NCBI GenBank assembly: GCA_016707785.1
Contig: JADJGZ010000021.1
Location: 1-64,000, forward strand
Direction: 5' to 3'
DNA: 64,000 bases
DNA from: Bacteroidales bacterium
GTDB taxonomy: Bacteria; Bacteroidota; Bacteroidia; Bacteroidales; UBA4417
This document shows, piece after piece, positions 52,466-61,193 of this stretch; position 1 is the first letter of the stretch, and each line of letters starts with the position of its first letter. The notes under the pieces are model-generated. The model was not told the DNA's origin. It searched no databases and worked only from the letters and a program-made list of their open reading frames with translations. A program made the position numbers and the translations under genes.

Positions 52466-53664
52466 TGTCTGGTGTTAATCGCTCAATAATAGCTGCTTTC
52501 ATTAATCCCGGGGCTTTCAAACCATATTCTTTTGTATTCTCCATTGCCCTGCTGCTGTTATCCTTTACCGCATCTTCACAAAGCATTGTCAGCAGCTTTG
52601 ATTCCACTGTCAGATATCCACATCTTCAGATTGAGAGATCAATGATATATTCTCCTGTTCATGAATATATGTACTCTCATCATCCATATATCACCAGTTT
52701 CAATGGCCGTTTTATTGCTACCTGGTCTAATGGCATGAAAGATGAAGATGACCCGGGTCAAAGAGTGAGCATCAGTTATTCAGATGATTTTATTCATTGG
52801 ACTTCTCCCATAAGCCTGGCTGAACCGGGGACAGACAGTAATGGTATTCCTGAAATTCTCACAGCTGCCGGCTTCTATACGAATCAACAAGGTCTGGTAG
52901 CTTACTATGGATCGTACACAAAAAACCGTACTTCTACTCGTCTTTATGCCAGGACATCAACAGATGGAATAATCTGGGGAAAAACCATAGATTTGAATCT
53001 TCCTGTTATTCCCAATCATGCTCCTGCATTATTAAAAAATGGCCGGTTGCTGATCTGTGGAAATTTTACATTTCCATTTTCTGATGATAATTCGGGATTA
53101 AGTGGTTGGACGCAATCAGGATTTTATCCACAGGAATTGGGAAACGTAAGTGATAATCCCTGGAGTTTCTGGAAGATTTCCAAAGCCATTGAGCTGCCAG
53201 TGAGTCTTTGCGAAGGATCCTTCTATCAAACAGAGGATAACATAATTCATATGTTTTTACGATCGGCAGGGATAACTTTTGCCGGTTATTTATGGTTGAC
53301 AGAGAGTGCGGATAATGGAATTAGTTGGTCAAGACCTGTCGCCACAACTTTTCCCGATAATGACCATAAGTTTCATTTCGGTAGGTTAAATGATGGAAGA
53401 TATTATTATGTTGGTTGCCCGGTTTCATTTCCAAGGGAGAGAAGAAGCCCGTTGGTCCTGTCCATTTCAACTGATGGGAAGTTATTCGATCGTCACTTTA
53501 TTATAGCCGATTCACCTTACTCCAGGCGTTCAGAAGGGCGATATAAAGCCGGGCAATATGGTTATCCATCTACTTTTGAAAAGGATGGATACCTTTATAT
53601 TATCGTTTCAAGACAAAAGGAGGGAATAGAGGCTATGCGTGTGAACCTCGCTGAATGCAAATGA
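52465..53664 (+). CDS. Secreted sialidase-like (BNR/Asp-box) protein
   Basis: A 399-residue exported protein with a long N-region then a signal core (FSIALLLLSFTASSQS, about residues 24-39). The body has Asp-box-like repeats, including SDDFIHWTSP, STDGIIWGK and SADNGISWSRP, the pattern of six-bladed sialidase propellers. Catalytic arginines and the tyrosine of true exo-sialidases cannot be assigned with certainty, so enzymatic activity is unproven. Its ATG overlaps the histidine kinase stop by one base, implying translational coupling between a kinase and a secreted protein. Confidence 0.78.
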   Translation: MSGVNRSIIAAFINPGAFKPYSFVFSIALLLLSFTASSQSIVSSFDSTVRYPHLQIERSMIYSPVHEYMYSHHPYITSFNGRFIATWSNGMKDEDDPGQRVSISYSDDFIHWTSPISLAEPGTDSNGIPEILTAAGFYTNQQGLVAYYGSYTKNRTSTRLYARTSTDGIIWGKTIDLNLPVIPNHAPALLKNGRLLICGNFTFPFSDDNSGLSGWTQSGFYPQELGNVSDNPWSFWKISKAIELPVSLCEGSFYQTEDNIIHMFLRSAGITFAGYLWLTESADNGISWSRPVATTFPDNDHKFHFGRLNDGRYYYVGCPVSFPRERRSPLVLSISTDGKLFDRHFIIADSPYSRRSEGRYKAGQYGYPSTFEKDGYLYIIVSRQKEGIEAMRVNLAECK

Positions 53665-53711
53665 TTCAATTGGTGGTGAGTACTTGAAAAGACATTCCTG
53701 ATTTTGTGTCA

Positions 53712-55943
53712 TTATTGTGTTTCCTGCTCTTCAAATCCGGGAATATTTCTTTTTTCATCCTTCTTTGGGATTCCAAAGTTATATCGAATGTTGAAGCCGA
53801 CCCTTCGGTTATCCGTATAACGATCACCAATACTGCGGATCGTTCCCTGGTTAAATTCGAATTCAGTTACCATAGTCTTTAGAATGTCCCTGGCATTTAG
53901 GGTTATTGACAGCTTCTTATCGAAGAAAGTTTGAGTGATTCCGAGATTCAGTTGCCCGAAATTCTTCATTTCATAGAAGTTCCATTGTCCGTTGGTCATC
54001 ATGAAACCATTAGCGGTGATCTTGGTATTGGGTAAAATGGTAAAGGAATGAAATGTGAAGAAACGCCAGCTTCCCCGTTTGAAGTTCATGGGAGCATTTT
54101 CATAGAATCCTTCATATTCATTATAATTATACTGGGCGCCCATGGCAAAGAAATACTTCCCTCCGGGAGGGATACCAATCATACCGCGAAAATAGGTTTC
54201 TGTACTTTTACCTAGGTTATCATAGGTCCTCACCAGGTGTTCCCCTTCCTCCTCATCATGATACATTACTGACGAAAAGATATCTGTTGTCACGTTTCTC
54301 CCAATAGCGAAAACAGGCATATCCTCAAAGCTTATATTGAGCTCATAATTATTGGTAAACTGCGGCTTGAGGGCGGGATTTCCTGCTTCCGACAAGTATT
54401 GGTCAACAAAGCGCGAATAGGGGTTTAACTCCTGGTAGCCAGGCCGGTTGATCGTTTTCCTGTAGATGATGTACCCGGTTAGATCGGCTCCCATAATTTT
54501 AAACAGTGGTCTGCTCAGGTAAACATAGGGGAACCAATCTGCCCGGTTGATCAAAAAACTGGTATCTGAAGGGATTTGCTGATTCCCATTCATATAGGTA
54601 TGCTCCATTCGAAGACCTGTTTTTAGTTGCAATTCACCGAATAGTTTCCGGGATCCCTGGATATATATCGAGTTGATACTTTCGGTATAACTGAAACGGT
54701 TTGTACGTTTTGGGTCTGGAACGCTCAATTCATTGAGATTCAAAAAATATTCAGCTTCACTTTCATGGGATTGCCATGAACTTTTCAACCCACTTTCGAG
54801 CTTAATTTTTAGGGGCAGATGATAGGTGAGGTCCGACTGAAATACAACGAAATGACGGCTTTGGTCATTGGTGCCATTCCCATAACTGCTGTAGTTGACC
54901 GGGAAGTTATAAATAGTGCTGTAACGCTGATCATTCCCTGAGGAATTATAACTATAGCTAAGTTTAAGGTCAAGCATTGATCCCAGGGTATCGAATTTCG
55001 TACTCATTCCCAGGTCCTGCTGAATATTCAGTTGAAGTGCATCTGTCTGAATCAGGTTATTGCTTTCCAGCAGTTTACCAAAGTCGGTAGCAGAGGTAGT
55101 GTTCAGATTTGATGACTCTGACTCTCTTTTAGTAGCATTGATCCTGCCATCGAAATAATAATTAGTTCTTTCATTTAACTGGTAATTGCTTCCAAAGCCA
55201 AGGTATACCTGGTGATTGCTACTGGATACTTCGGAAGCCTGCAAAAGTGTTGTATCAATTCCAATGAACCTGGTACTGTTCATTTCATCAAATTGTTGAT
55301 TCCGGTTATAATTGGCATTAACATAATTGCTGGTCTTGTCGTTGCTGAAGTTAATACTGAAGCCTGCATAGCGGTTTCCTACCTGCCCCTGGTTCATTCC
55401 CGCATTCACTGACCCGGATCTGCCAAGTTTCACCCCTTTTTTAAGCACTACATTAATGATTCCACCTGAACTGGATGCATCATATTTGGTGGAGGGAGTT
55501 CGCATGATTTCGATCCGTTCCACGCTATTAGGGGGAAGACTGCGGAGGATGGTAGCAATATCCTGGGAGCTCATTTTTTGCTCCCTGCCATTAATATAAA
55601 TGGTGGCTGCTGTAGTACTTGACAGGTAAATACCGCCATCAGGATCAACATACAGCCCGGGTGTGCTTTCAAGTACTTCCAGGGTATTGCTTGTAGTGGT
55701 GGCCAGTGATTCAGGATCAATAATCATTTTATCATCTTCCTGGCGAATTACAGGTTTGCGGGCTACTACAGCAACTTCTTTAAGATTAAGGGCATCCGGT
55801 TGAAGAACGAATTTGAATTTCTCAATGCCAGAGGTTACCTTAACTTCGGATTCCAGTGTCTTATAACCCATAAAGGAAATCTTCAGGGTGTATTTCCCGG
55901 CCTGAATCCGCTTTAAAACCGCCAGGCCTTGCTGATTTGTCAC
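53712..55943 (-). CDS. TonB-receptor-like outer membrane beta-barrel protein, main part (frameshifted at N-terminus)
   Basis: A 743-residue frame containing the end of a carboxypeptidase-like plug extension (NQQGLAVLKRIQAGKYTLKI), a TonB-dependent-receptor-type plug (LEVLESTPGLYVDPDGG to STKYDASSSGGIINVVLKKG, about residues 86-171), and a long run of amphipathic strands ending in RRVGFNIRYNFG, i.e. the OMP_b-brl_3 type of barrel. No SusD partner is present, so it is not a glycan-uptake pair. The signal peptide and first strand are in another frame at 56011-56115; one base fewer near 56014-56020 joins them as VIKPENESLPGATIQL. True extent is likely 53712-56115. Confidence 0.85.
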   Translation of the reverse strand: MTNQQGLAVLKRIQAGKYTLKISFMGYKTLESEVKVTSGIEKFKFVLQPDALNLKEVAVVARKPVIRQEDDKMIIDPESLATTTSNTLEVLESTPGLYVDPDGGIYLSSTTAATIYINGREQKMSSQDIATILRSLPPNSVERIEIMRTPSTKYDASSSGGIINVVLKKGVKLGRSGSVNAGMNQGQVGNRYAGFSINFSNDKTSNYVNANYNRNQQFDEMNSTRFIGIDTTLLQASEVSSSNHQVYLGFGSNYQLNERTNYYFDGRINATKRESESSNLNTTSATDFGKLLESNNLIQTDALQLNIQQDLGMSTKFDTLGSMLDLKLSYSYNSSGNDQRYSTIYNFPVNYSSYGNGTNDQSRHFVVFQSDLTYHLPLKIKLESGLKSSWQSHESEAEYFLNLNELSVPDPKRTNRFSYTESINSIYIQGSRKLFGELQLKTGLRMEHTYMNGNQQIPSDTSFLINRADWFPYVYLSRPLFKIMGADLTGYIIYRKTINRPGYQELNPYSRFVDQYLSEAGNPALKPQFTNNYELNISFEDMPVFAIGRNVTTDIFSSVMYHDEEEGEHLVRTYDNLGKSTETYFRGMIGIPPGGKYFFAMGAQYNYNEYEGFYENAPMNFKRGSWRFFTFHSFTILPNTKITANGFMMTNGQWNFYEMKNFGQLNLGITQTFFDKKLSITLNARDILKTMVTEFEFNQGTIRSIGDRYTDNRRVGFNIRYNFGIPKKDEKRNIPGFEEQETQ

Positions 55944-56010
55944 CGCAAATTTTTTGGTATCGGATACAGCACTGAAAAGCTGAATGGTAGCTCCGGGCAG
56001 GGATTCATTT

Positions 56011-56115
56011 TCAGGGTTTAATCACCAAAATCTCAAGCTGATCCGATTGTGCGAATGCCCTGAATGCCATAAAGAAGATCAGAGTGAATATGATGAGAAG
56101 CCTTGGTGAAAACAT
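56011..56115 (-). CDS. Signal-peptide part of the outer membrane barrel protein (frameshifted)
   Basis: A 34-residue frame, starting at ATG 56115: MFSPRLLIIFTLIFFMAF then RAFAQSDQLEILVIKP and a stop. It is a textbook signal peptide with an AFAQ cleavage end, too short to be its own gene. It runs directly into the GGG/TTT runs at 56014-56019, after which the other frame continues with ENESLPGATIQLFSAVSD. It is the missing N-terminus of the gene at 53712-55943. Confidence 0.7.
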   Translation of the reverse strand: MFSPRLLIIFTLIFFMAFRAFAQSDQLEILVIKP

Positions 56116-56177
56116 ATTTTGGGAATTTGTAGCTGGATTATTTAACTGAAATTTCAAGGATTTGTTGTTTAGAAAAG

Positions 56178-56216
56178 GAAAAACCCATCTGATGCTACCA
56201 TTACATCAGATGGGTT
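56178..56216 (-). terminator. Terminator after the PKD/propeller T9SS gene
   Basis: AACCCATCTGATG (56182-56194) and CATCAGATGGGTT (56204-56216) make a perfect 13-bp stem with a 9-nt loop. On the minus strand a T-rich tract (TTTTTCCTTTTCT) follows, 40-75 bp past the stop codon at 56256. Confidence 0.9.
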
Positions 56217-56255
56217 CAATGGGAATTGACAGTATTATCTGTCAAGCCGTAAACT

Positions 56256-56795
56256 TTATTTGCTGATCACAAAAGGCAGGTGAATTATGGTTCCGTTATT
56301 AAATCTGCAATTCAGAATATAATTGCCACTGCTGAAAGATCGTAGTTCTACTGAAACTGTTGTTGCATCAATAGTATAGGTTCGGATTTCAGTTATTACC
56401 CCGGTGGCTGCAGCGCTGACGGAAATACCTGAGAGTTCTTTGAATCCGATGCCTGCACGAAGGTATAACATATCAGAAGCAGGGTTTGGGAATAGCTGGA
56501 TCGCACTTTCCCGGGATTCCTTCAAGCCAGGGCAGGGGTCGATGATGACGTTAAAAAGTTCAGAACCGCCATCACACCCTTGTTCTGTGACTTCAGTAAC
56601 TGATAGCGTACCATTGCCGGGATCATCCCATTGAATCCTCACCAGGTTGGTGCCTTGCCCGGTATAGATGGAACCTCCTGTAACTATCCAGGTGAAGGTT
56701 GAACCTGGATTGGAAGTAATTTCATAGTCAGCATTGTCATGCTGGCAAACGAGGGAATTACCTTCAATAACTGGTTGAGGCGATGCATTTACCAC
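56256..56795 (-). CDS. C-terminal part of propeller/PKD T9SS protein, with sorting domain (frameshifted)
   Basis: A 179-residue frame starting inside an Ig-like repeat (VNASPQPVIEGNSLVC), continuing through TFTWIVTGGSIYTGQGTN and ending in a T9SS type A sorting domain (about residues 95-179, IQLFPNPASDMLYLRAG onward, ending LPFVISK). The frame is open upstream to about 56902, encoding LTIGWNGAFSGTATLTVAG, the continuation of the repeats in the next frame. It is therefore the C-terminus of the gene at 56836-58785, separated by one missing base near 56899-56902. Confidence 0.8.
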   Translation of the reverse strand: MVNASPQPVIEGNSLVCQHDNADYEITSNPGSTFTWIVTGGSIYTGQGTNLVRIQWDDPGNGTLSVTEVTEQGCDGGSELFNVIIDPCPGLKESRESAIQLFPNPASDMLYLRAGIGFKELSGISVSAAATGVITEIRTYTIDATTVSVELRSFSSGNYILNCRFNNGTIIHLPFVISK

Positions 56796-56835
56796 TATAC
56801 TTAGGGGAGGAGATGCTGGTCCGGCTCCACATTCG

Positions 56836-58785
56836 TTAGCGCCTGCAACCGTGAGGGTAGCTGTCCCGGAGAATGCTCCGTTCCATCCGATGGTTAGAGC
56901 CGTTCCCTGAAGGTGTCAATGTGCCGGCTTCAGATGGGGTGAGTGTCCAGATCAGCTCATATGCCCCATTAGGATATACACAGGTATATGTTGAGCTATT
57001 ATTGTTGCATACCTCGGTAACACCTGTTGGAACTGATGCCTGGGTCGGGAGGTCAATAAGATAAACGATACAGGTGCCATTCATTTCATCTTCACATGGA
57101 CCGGCAATTCCAGTTACTGAATAAGATCCTGTGGTTTGCATGCCAAAACTCAAGGAAGTTCCGGTTCCCGGTAATATAATTCCTGTTGTAACACCATCTT
57201 TGAAAAGCTCATAACTCACTCCCGGGTCGGAGTCTTCAAGCCTGACTTCATAACCCGGATCTCCATCGCAATAGCCTCCCCCTGCAAAAAGAAAATAGGG
57301 GTTTGGCTGGAAGTAAAGAGCAGCTGCCAATGATGGTGATGCCGGACCGGATCCACAACCATTTTGACCTGAAACCTGAATGTTAAAGTTACCCTGCCAG
57401 GTGTTGGAAGAATTTAATGTGGTAGTTAAGCCGTTTCCTGAAAAAGTACCGGCTGTTGCAGGGTTGGCAGACCAGCTATAGGATGATGCATAATTTACTG
57501 CAGTAGTGGTATAATCATAAGTTCCTAGTCCACATATTGCTGAAGGTCCGGAGGGAATGGAAGGTGCTTCTGTCACTGGCTGGTCAACATGAATCAGGTC
57601 AGGTTGAGAGAAGGTACTGTTTACAGGACCTTTGGTTGCAATCAGTGTGACATCGAAAATACCCGGACCGGAGTATGTGACCAGGGGATTTTGTAATGTA
57701 GAAGTTGACGGCGTACCACCCTCAAAGGTCCAGTTCCATGAAGTGGGGGATCCTGTTGATTGGTCAGTGAATTGAACAGTGCTGCCCTGGCATATCTGGG
57801 TGCTGCTGGCCGTGAATGCTGCAGTAACCTGAGGTGCCCTTCTATAGAACCAACCTTGTGAGCCACAGATGAATCCTATCCCATCGGCAGTAAACATAAC
57901 TTCGTAAAGAGCCGGGTCATAGGTGCTTTGAGGAAAGTCATCGGTCCAGGTGGAACCTCCGTTATTTGATGTATAGATAAATTCAGGAGTTCCTACTGCA
58001 AAGACATCATTCTGGTTAGCCCATGCGAAATCATGCCATAATGGTTGACCAAATGCAATCTGCTGAGGTTGCCAGGTTGCACCTCCATCATAGGTTTTGA
58101 AGATCCATCCGTCTTCACCGGCTGCTATTCCGATATTGTCATTATAGAAATCGATTCCCAGCAATAAACCGGCACCGGAATAAACAGTACTCCATGTTAA
58201 TCCATCGTTGGTCGATCGTTGAATATCCCCTCCATTCGTGACAAGGTAATAGGTACTACCTGAAACATAACAACATCCGTAAGGAACCCCGGAAATTCCA
58301 GTGCCGGAAGTCCAGGTTGTTCCGCCATTGCTTGTAACAAAAACTCCCGCACCTGAATTGGTTTGGGCGGTAACCACCCCATGATTGGCATCCTTGAAAA
58401 CTACATCTGTATAGAAATAGATATCTGTTCCGGGAGTTTGTGGTGTCCAGGTAAGGCCTCCGTCGGTTGTTTTGGCAAAATATTCGCTCCATCCACCCAC
58501 ATAGCCGGTGTTCATATCGGGGAAACTGATGCCTTCAATACCCTGGTCGGTACCTGTCCATAACTGGGTCCAGGTGGTTCCTCCGTTGGTGGTTTTAATC
58601 ACTATCCCATCTCCCATATAAGTGAGCGATTCACCTGCTGCAAAACCAATCGAGCTTTGTCCGCCGGGGAATTCGATACCCATGAGGATGAAATCGAAGC
58701 CGGTGTTGATTTTTTCCCATGACTGGGCGATTCCTGTCCTGACTGTGAGAAGGGTGAAAAGGATTAAGGAGAAAAGGACTTTCAT
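56836..58785 (-). CDS. T9SS-exported propeller/PKD-domain protein, N-terminal part (frameshifted)
   Basis: A 649-residue frame. Order: signal peptide (1-20, ending GIAQ); a YCF48/BNR-type propeller at about 21-320 with many copies of TNGGTTWT-like units (TTDGGLTWTPQTPG, SNGGTTWTSGTG, YDGGATWQPQ); a PKD domain at about 325-405 (VQFTDQSTGSPTSWNWTFEGG); and PKD/Ig-like repeats (SYSWSANPATAGTFSGNG). The last 16 residues after PSGNGS are out of frame. Joined to 56256-56795, it gives an 840-residue surface protein. Probably an adhesin-like or sensory surface protein; no catalytic site seen. Confidence 0.82.
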   Translation of the reverse strand: MKVLFSLILFTLLTVRTGIAQSWEKINTGFDFILMGIEFPGGQSSIGFAAGESLTYMGDGIVIKTTNGGTTWTQLWTGTDQGIEGISFPDMNTGYVGGWSEYFAKTTDGGLTWTPQTPGTDIYFYTDVVFKDANHGVVTAQTNSGAGVFVTSNGGTTWTSGTGISGVPYGCCYVSGSTYYLVTNGGDIQRSTNDGLTWSTVYSGAGLLLGIDFYNDNIGIAAGEDGWIFKTYDGGATWQPQQIAFGQPLWHDFAWANQNDVFAVGTPEFIYTSNNGGSTWTDDFPQSTYDPALYEVMFTADGIGFICGSQGWFYRRAPQVTAAFTASSTQICQGSTVQFTDQSTGSPTSWNWTFEGGTPSTSTLQNPLVTYSGPGIFDVTLIATKGPVNSTFSQPDLIHVDQPVTEAPSIPSGPSAICGLGTYDYTTTAVNYASSYSWSANPATAGTFSGNGLTTTLNSSNTWQGNFNIQVSGQNGCGSGPASPSLAAALYFQPNPYFLFAGGGYCDGDPGYEVRLEDSDPGVSYELFKDGVTTGIILPGTGTSLSFGMQTTGSYSVTGIAGPCEDEMNGTCIVYLIDLPTQASVPTGVTEVCNNNSSTYTCVYPNGAYELIWTLTPSEAGTLTPSGNGSNHRMERSILRDSYPHGCRR

Positions 58786-58839
58786 TATCTTTTATTTTTC
58801 TATTTTGAAAGATTCTGTTTTCTAATACAGAATAATTAC

Positions 58840-60150
58840 TTACTGAAAGATGAGTTTAGTTGAGTACAAGAGCAAACCGTCACTTTGAACCTGGAGGAGG
58901 TATAAACCTTTAGCCAATGTAGTGGGTAAGTGAATGTTCAGAGATTGATTTCCAGCTTCAAGGTGGCCTGTGGTAAATGTAGATACAGCTATTCCAGATG
59001 TATTCACCAAATTTAAGGTTAAATTTGTGTTTTGTAACAGGCTGAATTCAAGATTTATTTGGTCCTGGTTTCTGAGAATTGTCGGGTAAGCTCTAAAGCC
59101 AGAAACTACAGGTTCAGTTATTCCTACATTAAAGTAATTGTCATTGTCATATCTTGCCAGGGCAAAGTCGAGTAGATTACTGGCATTTCTTACTTTCCCG
59201 GCTACCATAATTTTATCATTGTACAAAGCCAGTCCCAGGGCTTCATCGGGATTGCCAAAGAAATCAGTGGTAGTTAGTCCGTTTGTTCCAAAAGTCAGAT
59301 CAGCACTTCCATTTGATTCCAGCCTCCACAGAGCCCAATCATTATCGGCAGGTAAGAGGTCCCCGGTACAACCGGCAATAATGATTTTTCCATCAGGTTG
59401 AATGGCAAGGTCGTCGCCAAAACTGTAGGGGGTATCTCCTATGATTACAATTCCTGAATTACCAAAATCGGAAACGGCCTGTCCGTTTTCATCAAATTTC
59501 ATAACAAGGAGATGGTAGGTGTAATCAGCCTGAAATACTGTAAATCCGCAGAGAATGGTTTCATTACCTGCCGTCACTTCCATGTCAAAAAACTCATCAT
59601 CCACATTATTGAGGTTAAGATTAACGACTCCTTCAGTGCCGTAACCAGTATCCAGGATTCCATTTTCATCGAATCGTGCAATAAGGAGAGAGAACCAGCT
59701 TAGACCATTTGAGATATGACCGGCAGCAATTATTTTCCCATCGGATTGCACGCTCACGGCAGTGAATTCATTATCCGTTTCTGTGATTGGGATTGTAGCA
59801 ATACCACTATTTCCAAAGTTGGGGTCCAGGCTGCCATTTTCCAGGAGTCGAACAACTATTGGGGCATTCTGGAATTGGGCATTCTGCATGTATCCTGAGA
59901 TAAGGATTTTCCCATCAGGTTGAAGTTCAAGGTCTGAAACAATTTCTTCTCCTGCTCCTAAGTCTAGGAAGCTCACTCCTGCAGCACCAAAATCGGGATC
60001 AGGCATTCCATCAGCCGTTAATTGGATGACTAACATCTGCCAGTTGGTATAGTCAGTAGTATGTCCACCAATGAGTATCTTCCCATCGGGTTTAAGCAGA
60101 CATTTATAGGACATGTTTTTCAAGATTCGGGCCGTAGGTATAATGCCCAT
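58840..60150 (-). CDS. Delta-60 (DUF5122) propeller T9SS protein, main part (frameshifted)
   Basis: A 436-residue frame made of about seven DUF5122/delta-60 repeats, each with the LQPDGKILIAG-type core (e.g. LLKPDGKILIGG, LQPDGKILISG, VQSDGKIIAAG, IQPDGKIIIAG) and an FxxDGxxDxxFGxxG link, forming a propeller. A T9SS type A sorting domain (about 350-436) ends GLYLLQVQSDGLLLYSTKLIF. The first dozen residues after the annotated ATG are out of frame: the gene really begins at 60422 and is interrupted by three apparent single-base indels at 60116-60120, 60158-60160 and 60187-60189. Confidence 0.82.
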   Translation of the reverse strand: MGIIPTARILKNMSYKCLLKPDGKILIGGHTTDYTNWQMLVIQLTADGMPDPDFGAAGVSFLDLGAGEEIVSDLELQPDGKILISGYMQNAQFQNAPIVVRLLENGSLDPNFGNSGIATIPITETDNEFTAVSVQSDGKIIAAGHISNGLSWFSLLIARFDENGILDTGYGTEGVVNLNLNNVDDEFFDMEVTAGNETILCGFTVFQADYTYHLLVMKFDENGQAVSDFGNSGIVIIGDTPYSFGDDLAIQPDGKIIIAGCTGDLLPADNDWALWRLESNGSADLTFGTNGLTTTDFFGNPDEALGLALYNDKIMVAGKVRNASNLLDFALARYDNDNYFNVGITEPVVSGFRAYPTILRNQDQINLEFSLLQNTNLTLNLVNTSGIAVSTFTTGHLEAGNQSLNIHLPTTLAKGLYLLQVQSDGLLLYSTKLIFQ

Positions 60151-60161
60151 TCACTGCAAAG

Positions 60162-60422
60162 TCAGGTCAACTGATCCATCCTGGAGAAACGTGAAACTAC
60201 AAGGTATGCTGTATAGGAAGGAGTCATTGAAGTGCCTACAGCCAGTATTTTTCCATCAGGTTGAACTTTAATATCCTGGTAAAGGTCAAACTGATCTAGG
60301 TCCAGGACAAGCGTACCAGTACTATTAAAAGTAGGATCAAGAACTCCTGCCTGACCTTTTGCTGATGTAATACTAAGGAATGTGAGGAGTGTTAAAAGGA
60401 TAAGGGTAGTGATGAGTTTCAT
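60162..60422 (-). CDS. Signal and first repeat of the delta-60 propeller protein (frameshifted)
   Basis: An 86-residue frame: signal peptide (1-24, ending SAKGQ), then LDPTFNSTGTLVLDL and one repeat core VQPDGKILAVG. It goes out of frame after VVSRF. One added base at 60187-60189 would give LQDGSVDLT, the expected inter-repeat text; a second added base and a later deletion lead into the main part. It is the N-terminus of the gene at 58840-60150. Confidence 0.78.
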   Translation of the reverse strand: MKLITTLILLTLLTFLSITSAKGQAGVLDPTFNSTGTLVLDLDQFDLYQDIKVQPDGKILAVGTSMTPSYTAYLVVSRFSRMDQLT

Positions 60423-60667
60423 ATTTGTTTTTTTTAATTTATGATGATTTGTAACGTAAAAGTAAGTTCATTTTGATCAGTTTCCTTTCTTTTTTTGGAT
60501 GCCATATTCTTCTTTTTTTCTGAAACTGTGAAACAGTCCCGAACTAACGGGACTGTTTCTTCAACTCAATGACTGTTTTTTTTGACCCAAACCGCCATAA
60601 GGTTGAATCTTTTATTTTCCTGTTATTCCATGAATTGAATGGTTAAGGAATTAGCACTGTTCACGTT

Positions 60668-60850
60668 TTAAGGCTTTGAAGTCTGGACGGTAATTGTAGA
60701 ATTATTATCAATCATAGCCATATCAGAACCATCAACAATACCGTCACCATTAACATCCTCTGCATTATATCCAAGCAGAGTGGCTGTGCTTGCATTATCA
60801 ATCGCTGCCATATCAGATCCATCCACAATACCATCCTGGGTTTGCATCAC
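60668..60850 (-). CDS. C-terminal dockerin-like tail of the beta-helix surface protein (frameshifted)
   Basis: A 60-residue frame containing two dockerin-like calcium loops, QDGIVDGSDMAAIDNAS and DVNGDGIVDGSDMAMIDNNS, and ending TVQTSKP. It continues the upstream frame, which reads GTDYLIWGGDAN just before: removing one base from the GGG at 60838-60840 gives GDANQDGIVDGSD. It is the last part of the broken gene that runs to the window edge. No type A sorting domain follows. Confidence 0.78.
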   Translation of the reverse strand: MMQTQDGIVDGSDMAAIDNASTATLLGYNAEDVNGDGIVDGSDMAMIDNNSTITVQTSKP

Positions 60851-61193
60851 CTCCCCAGATAAGGTAATCGGTCCCGGATAATTTCAGATTATTCCCAAAA
60901 GCTTGTGAAACAGCTGTCGAAAAATCATAGGATATGGTTCCGATTGCGCTGAAATCGATGGCTGTAGCACTCCAGGTTTCGATGCTATTACGATTTTTCA
61001 CAACGATATAGTAGTTACCTGAAATAGTGCCTGGTAATGAATTAATTAATATCATTCCATCAGTTAGCAAGTTCACATTTTCATAGGAATATTCCATTGC
61101 ATAAGGTGATGTGGCATTATGAAGTTCAATGGTTACCTGGTCAGCGATTCCTGTACCAAACTGTGAGCCTGAACTTCCTTGTGCCTGGCTCAT
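60813..61193 (-). CDS. C-terminal module of the beta-helix surface protein (frameshifted)
   Basis: A 126-residue frame: FGTGIADQVTIELHNA (about residues 12-27), a beta-sandwich with GNYYIVVKNRNSIETWSA (about 60-77), then FGNNLKLSGTDYLIWGGD leading into the dockerin-like tail. The preceding frame ends LNLKLFLEGL; with one extra base at 61210-61211, the two join as FLEGLQACSGLMSQAQG. The block recurs as a C-terminal module of large Bacteroidota secreted proteins in my recollection; its role is unknown. Confidence 0.75.
   Translation of the reverse strand: MSQAQGSSGSQFGTGIADQVTIELHNATSPYAMEYSYENVNLLTDGMILINSLPGTISGNYYIVVKNRNSIETWSATAIDFSAIGTISYDFSTAVSQAFGNNLKLSGTDYLIWGGDANPGWYCGWI

Noticed and set aside
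53712..55943. SusC of a polysaccharide utilisation locus
   Set aside because: The barrel is of the OMP_b-brl_3 type, there is no SusD gene, and the adjacent genes are T9SS adhesin-like, not glycosidases.
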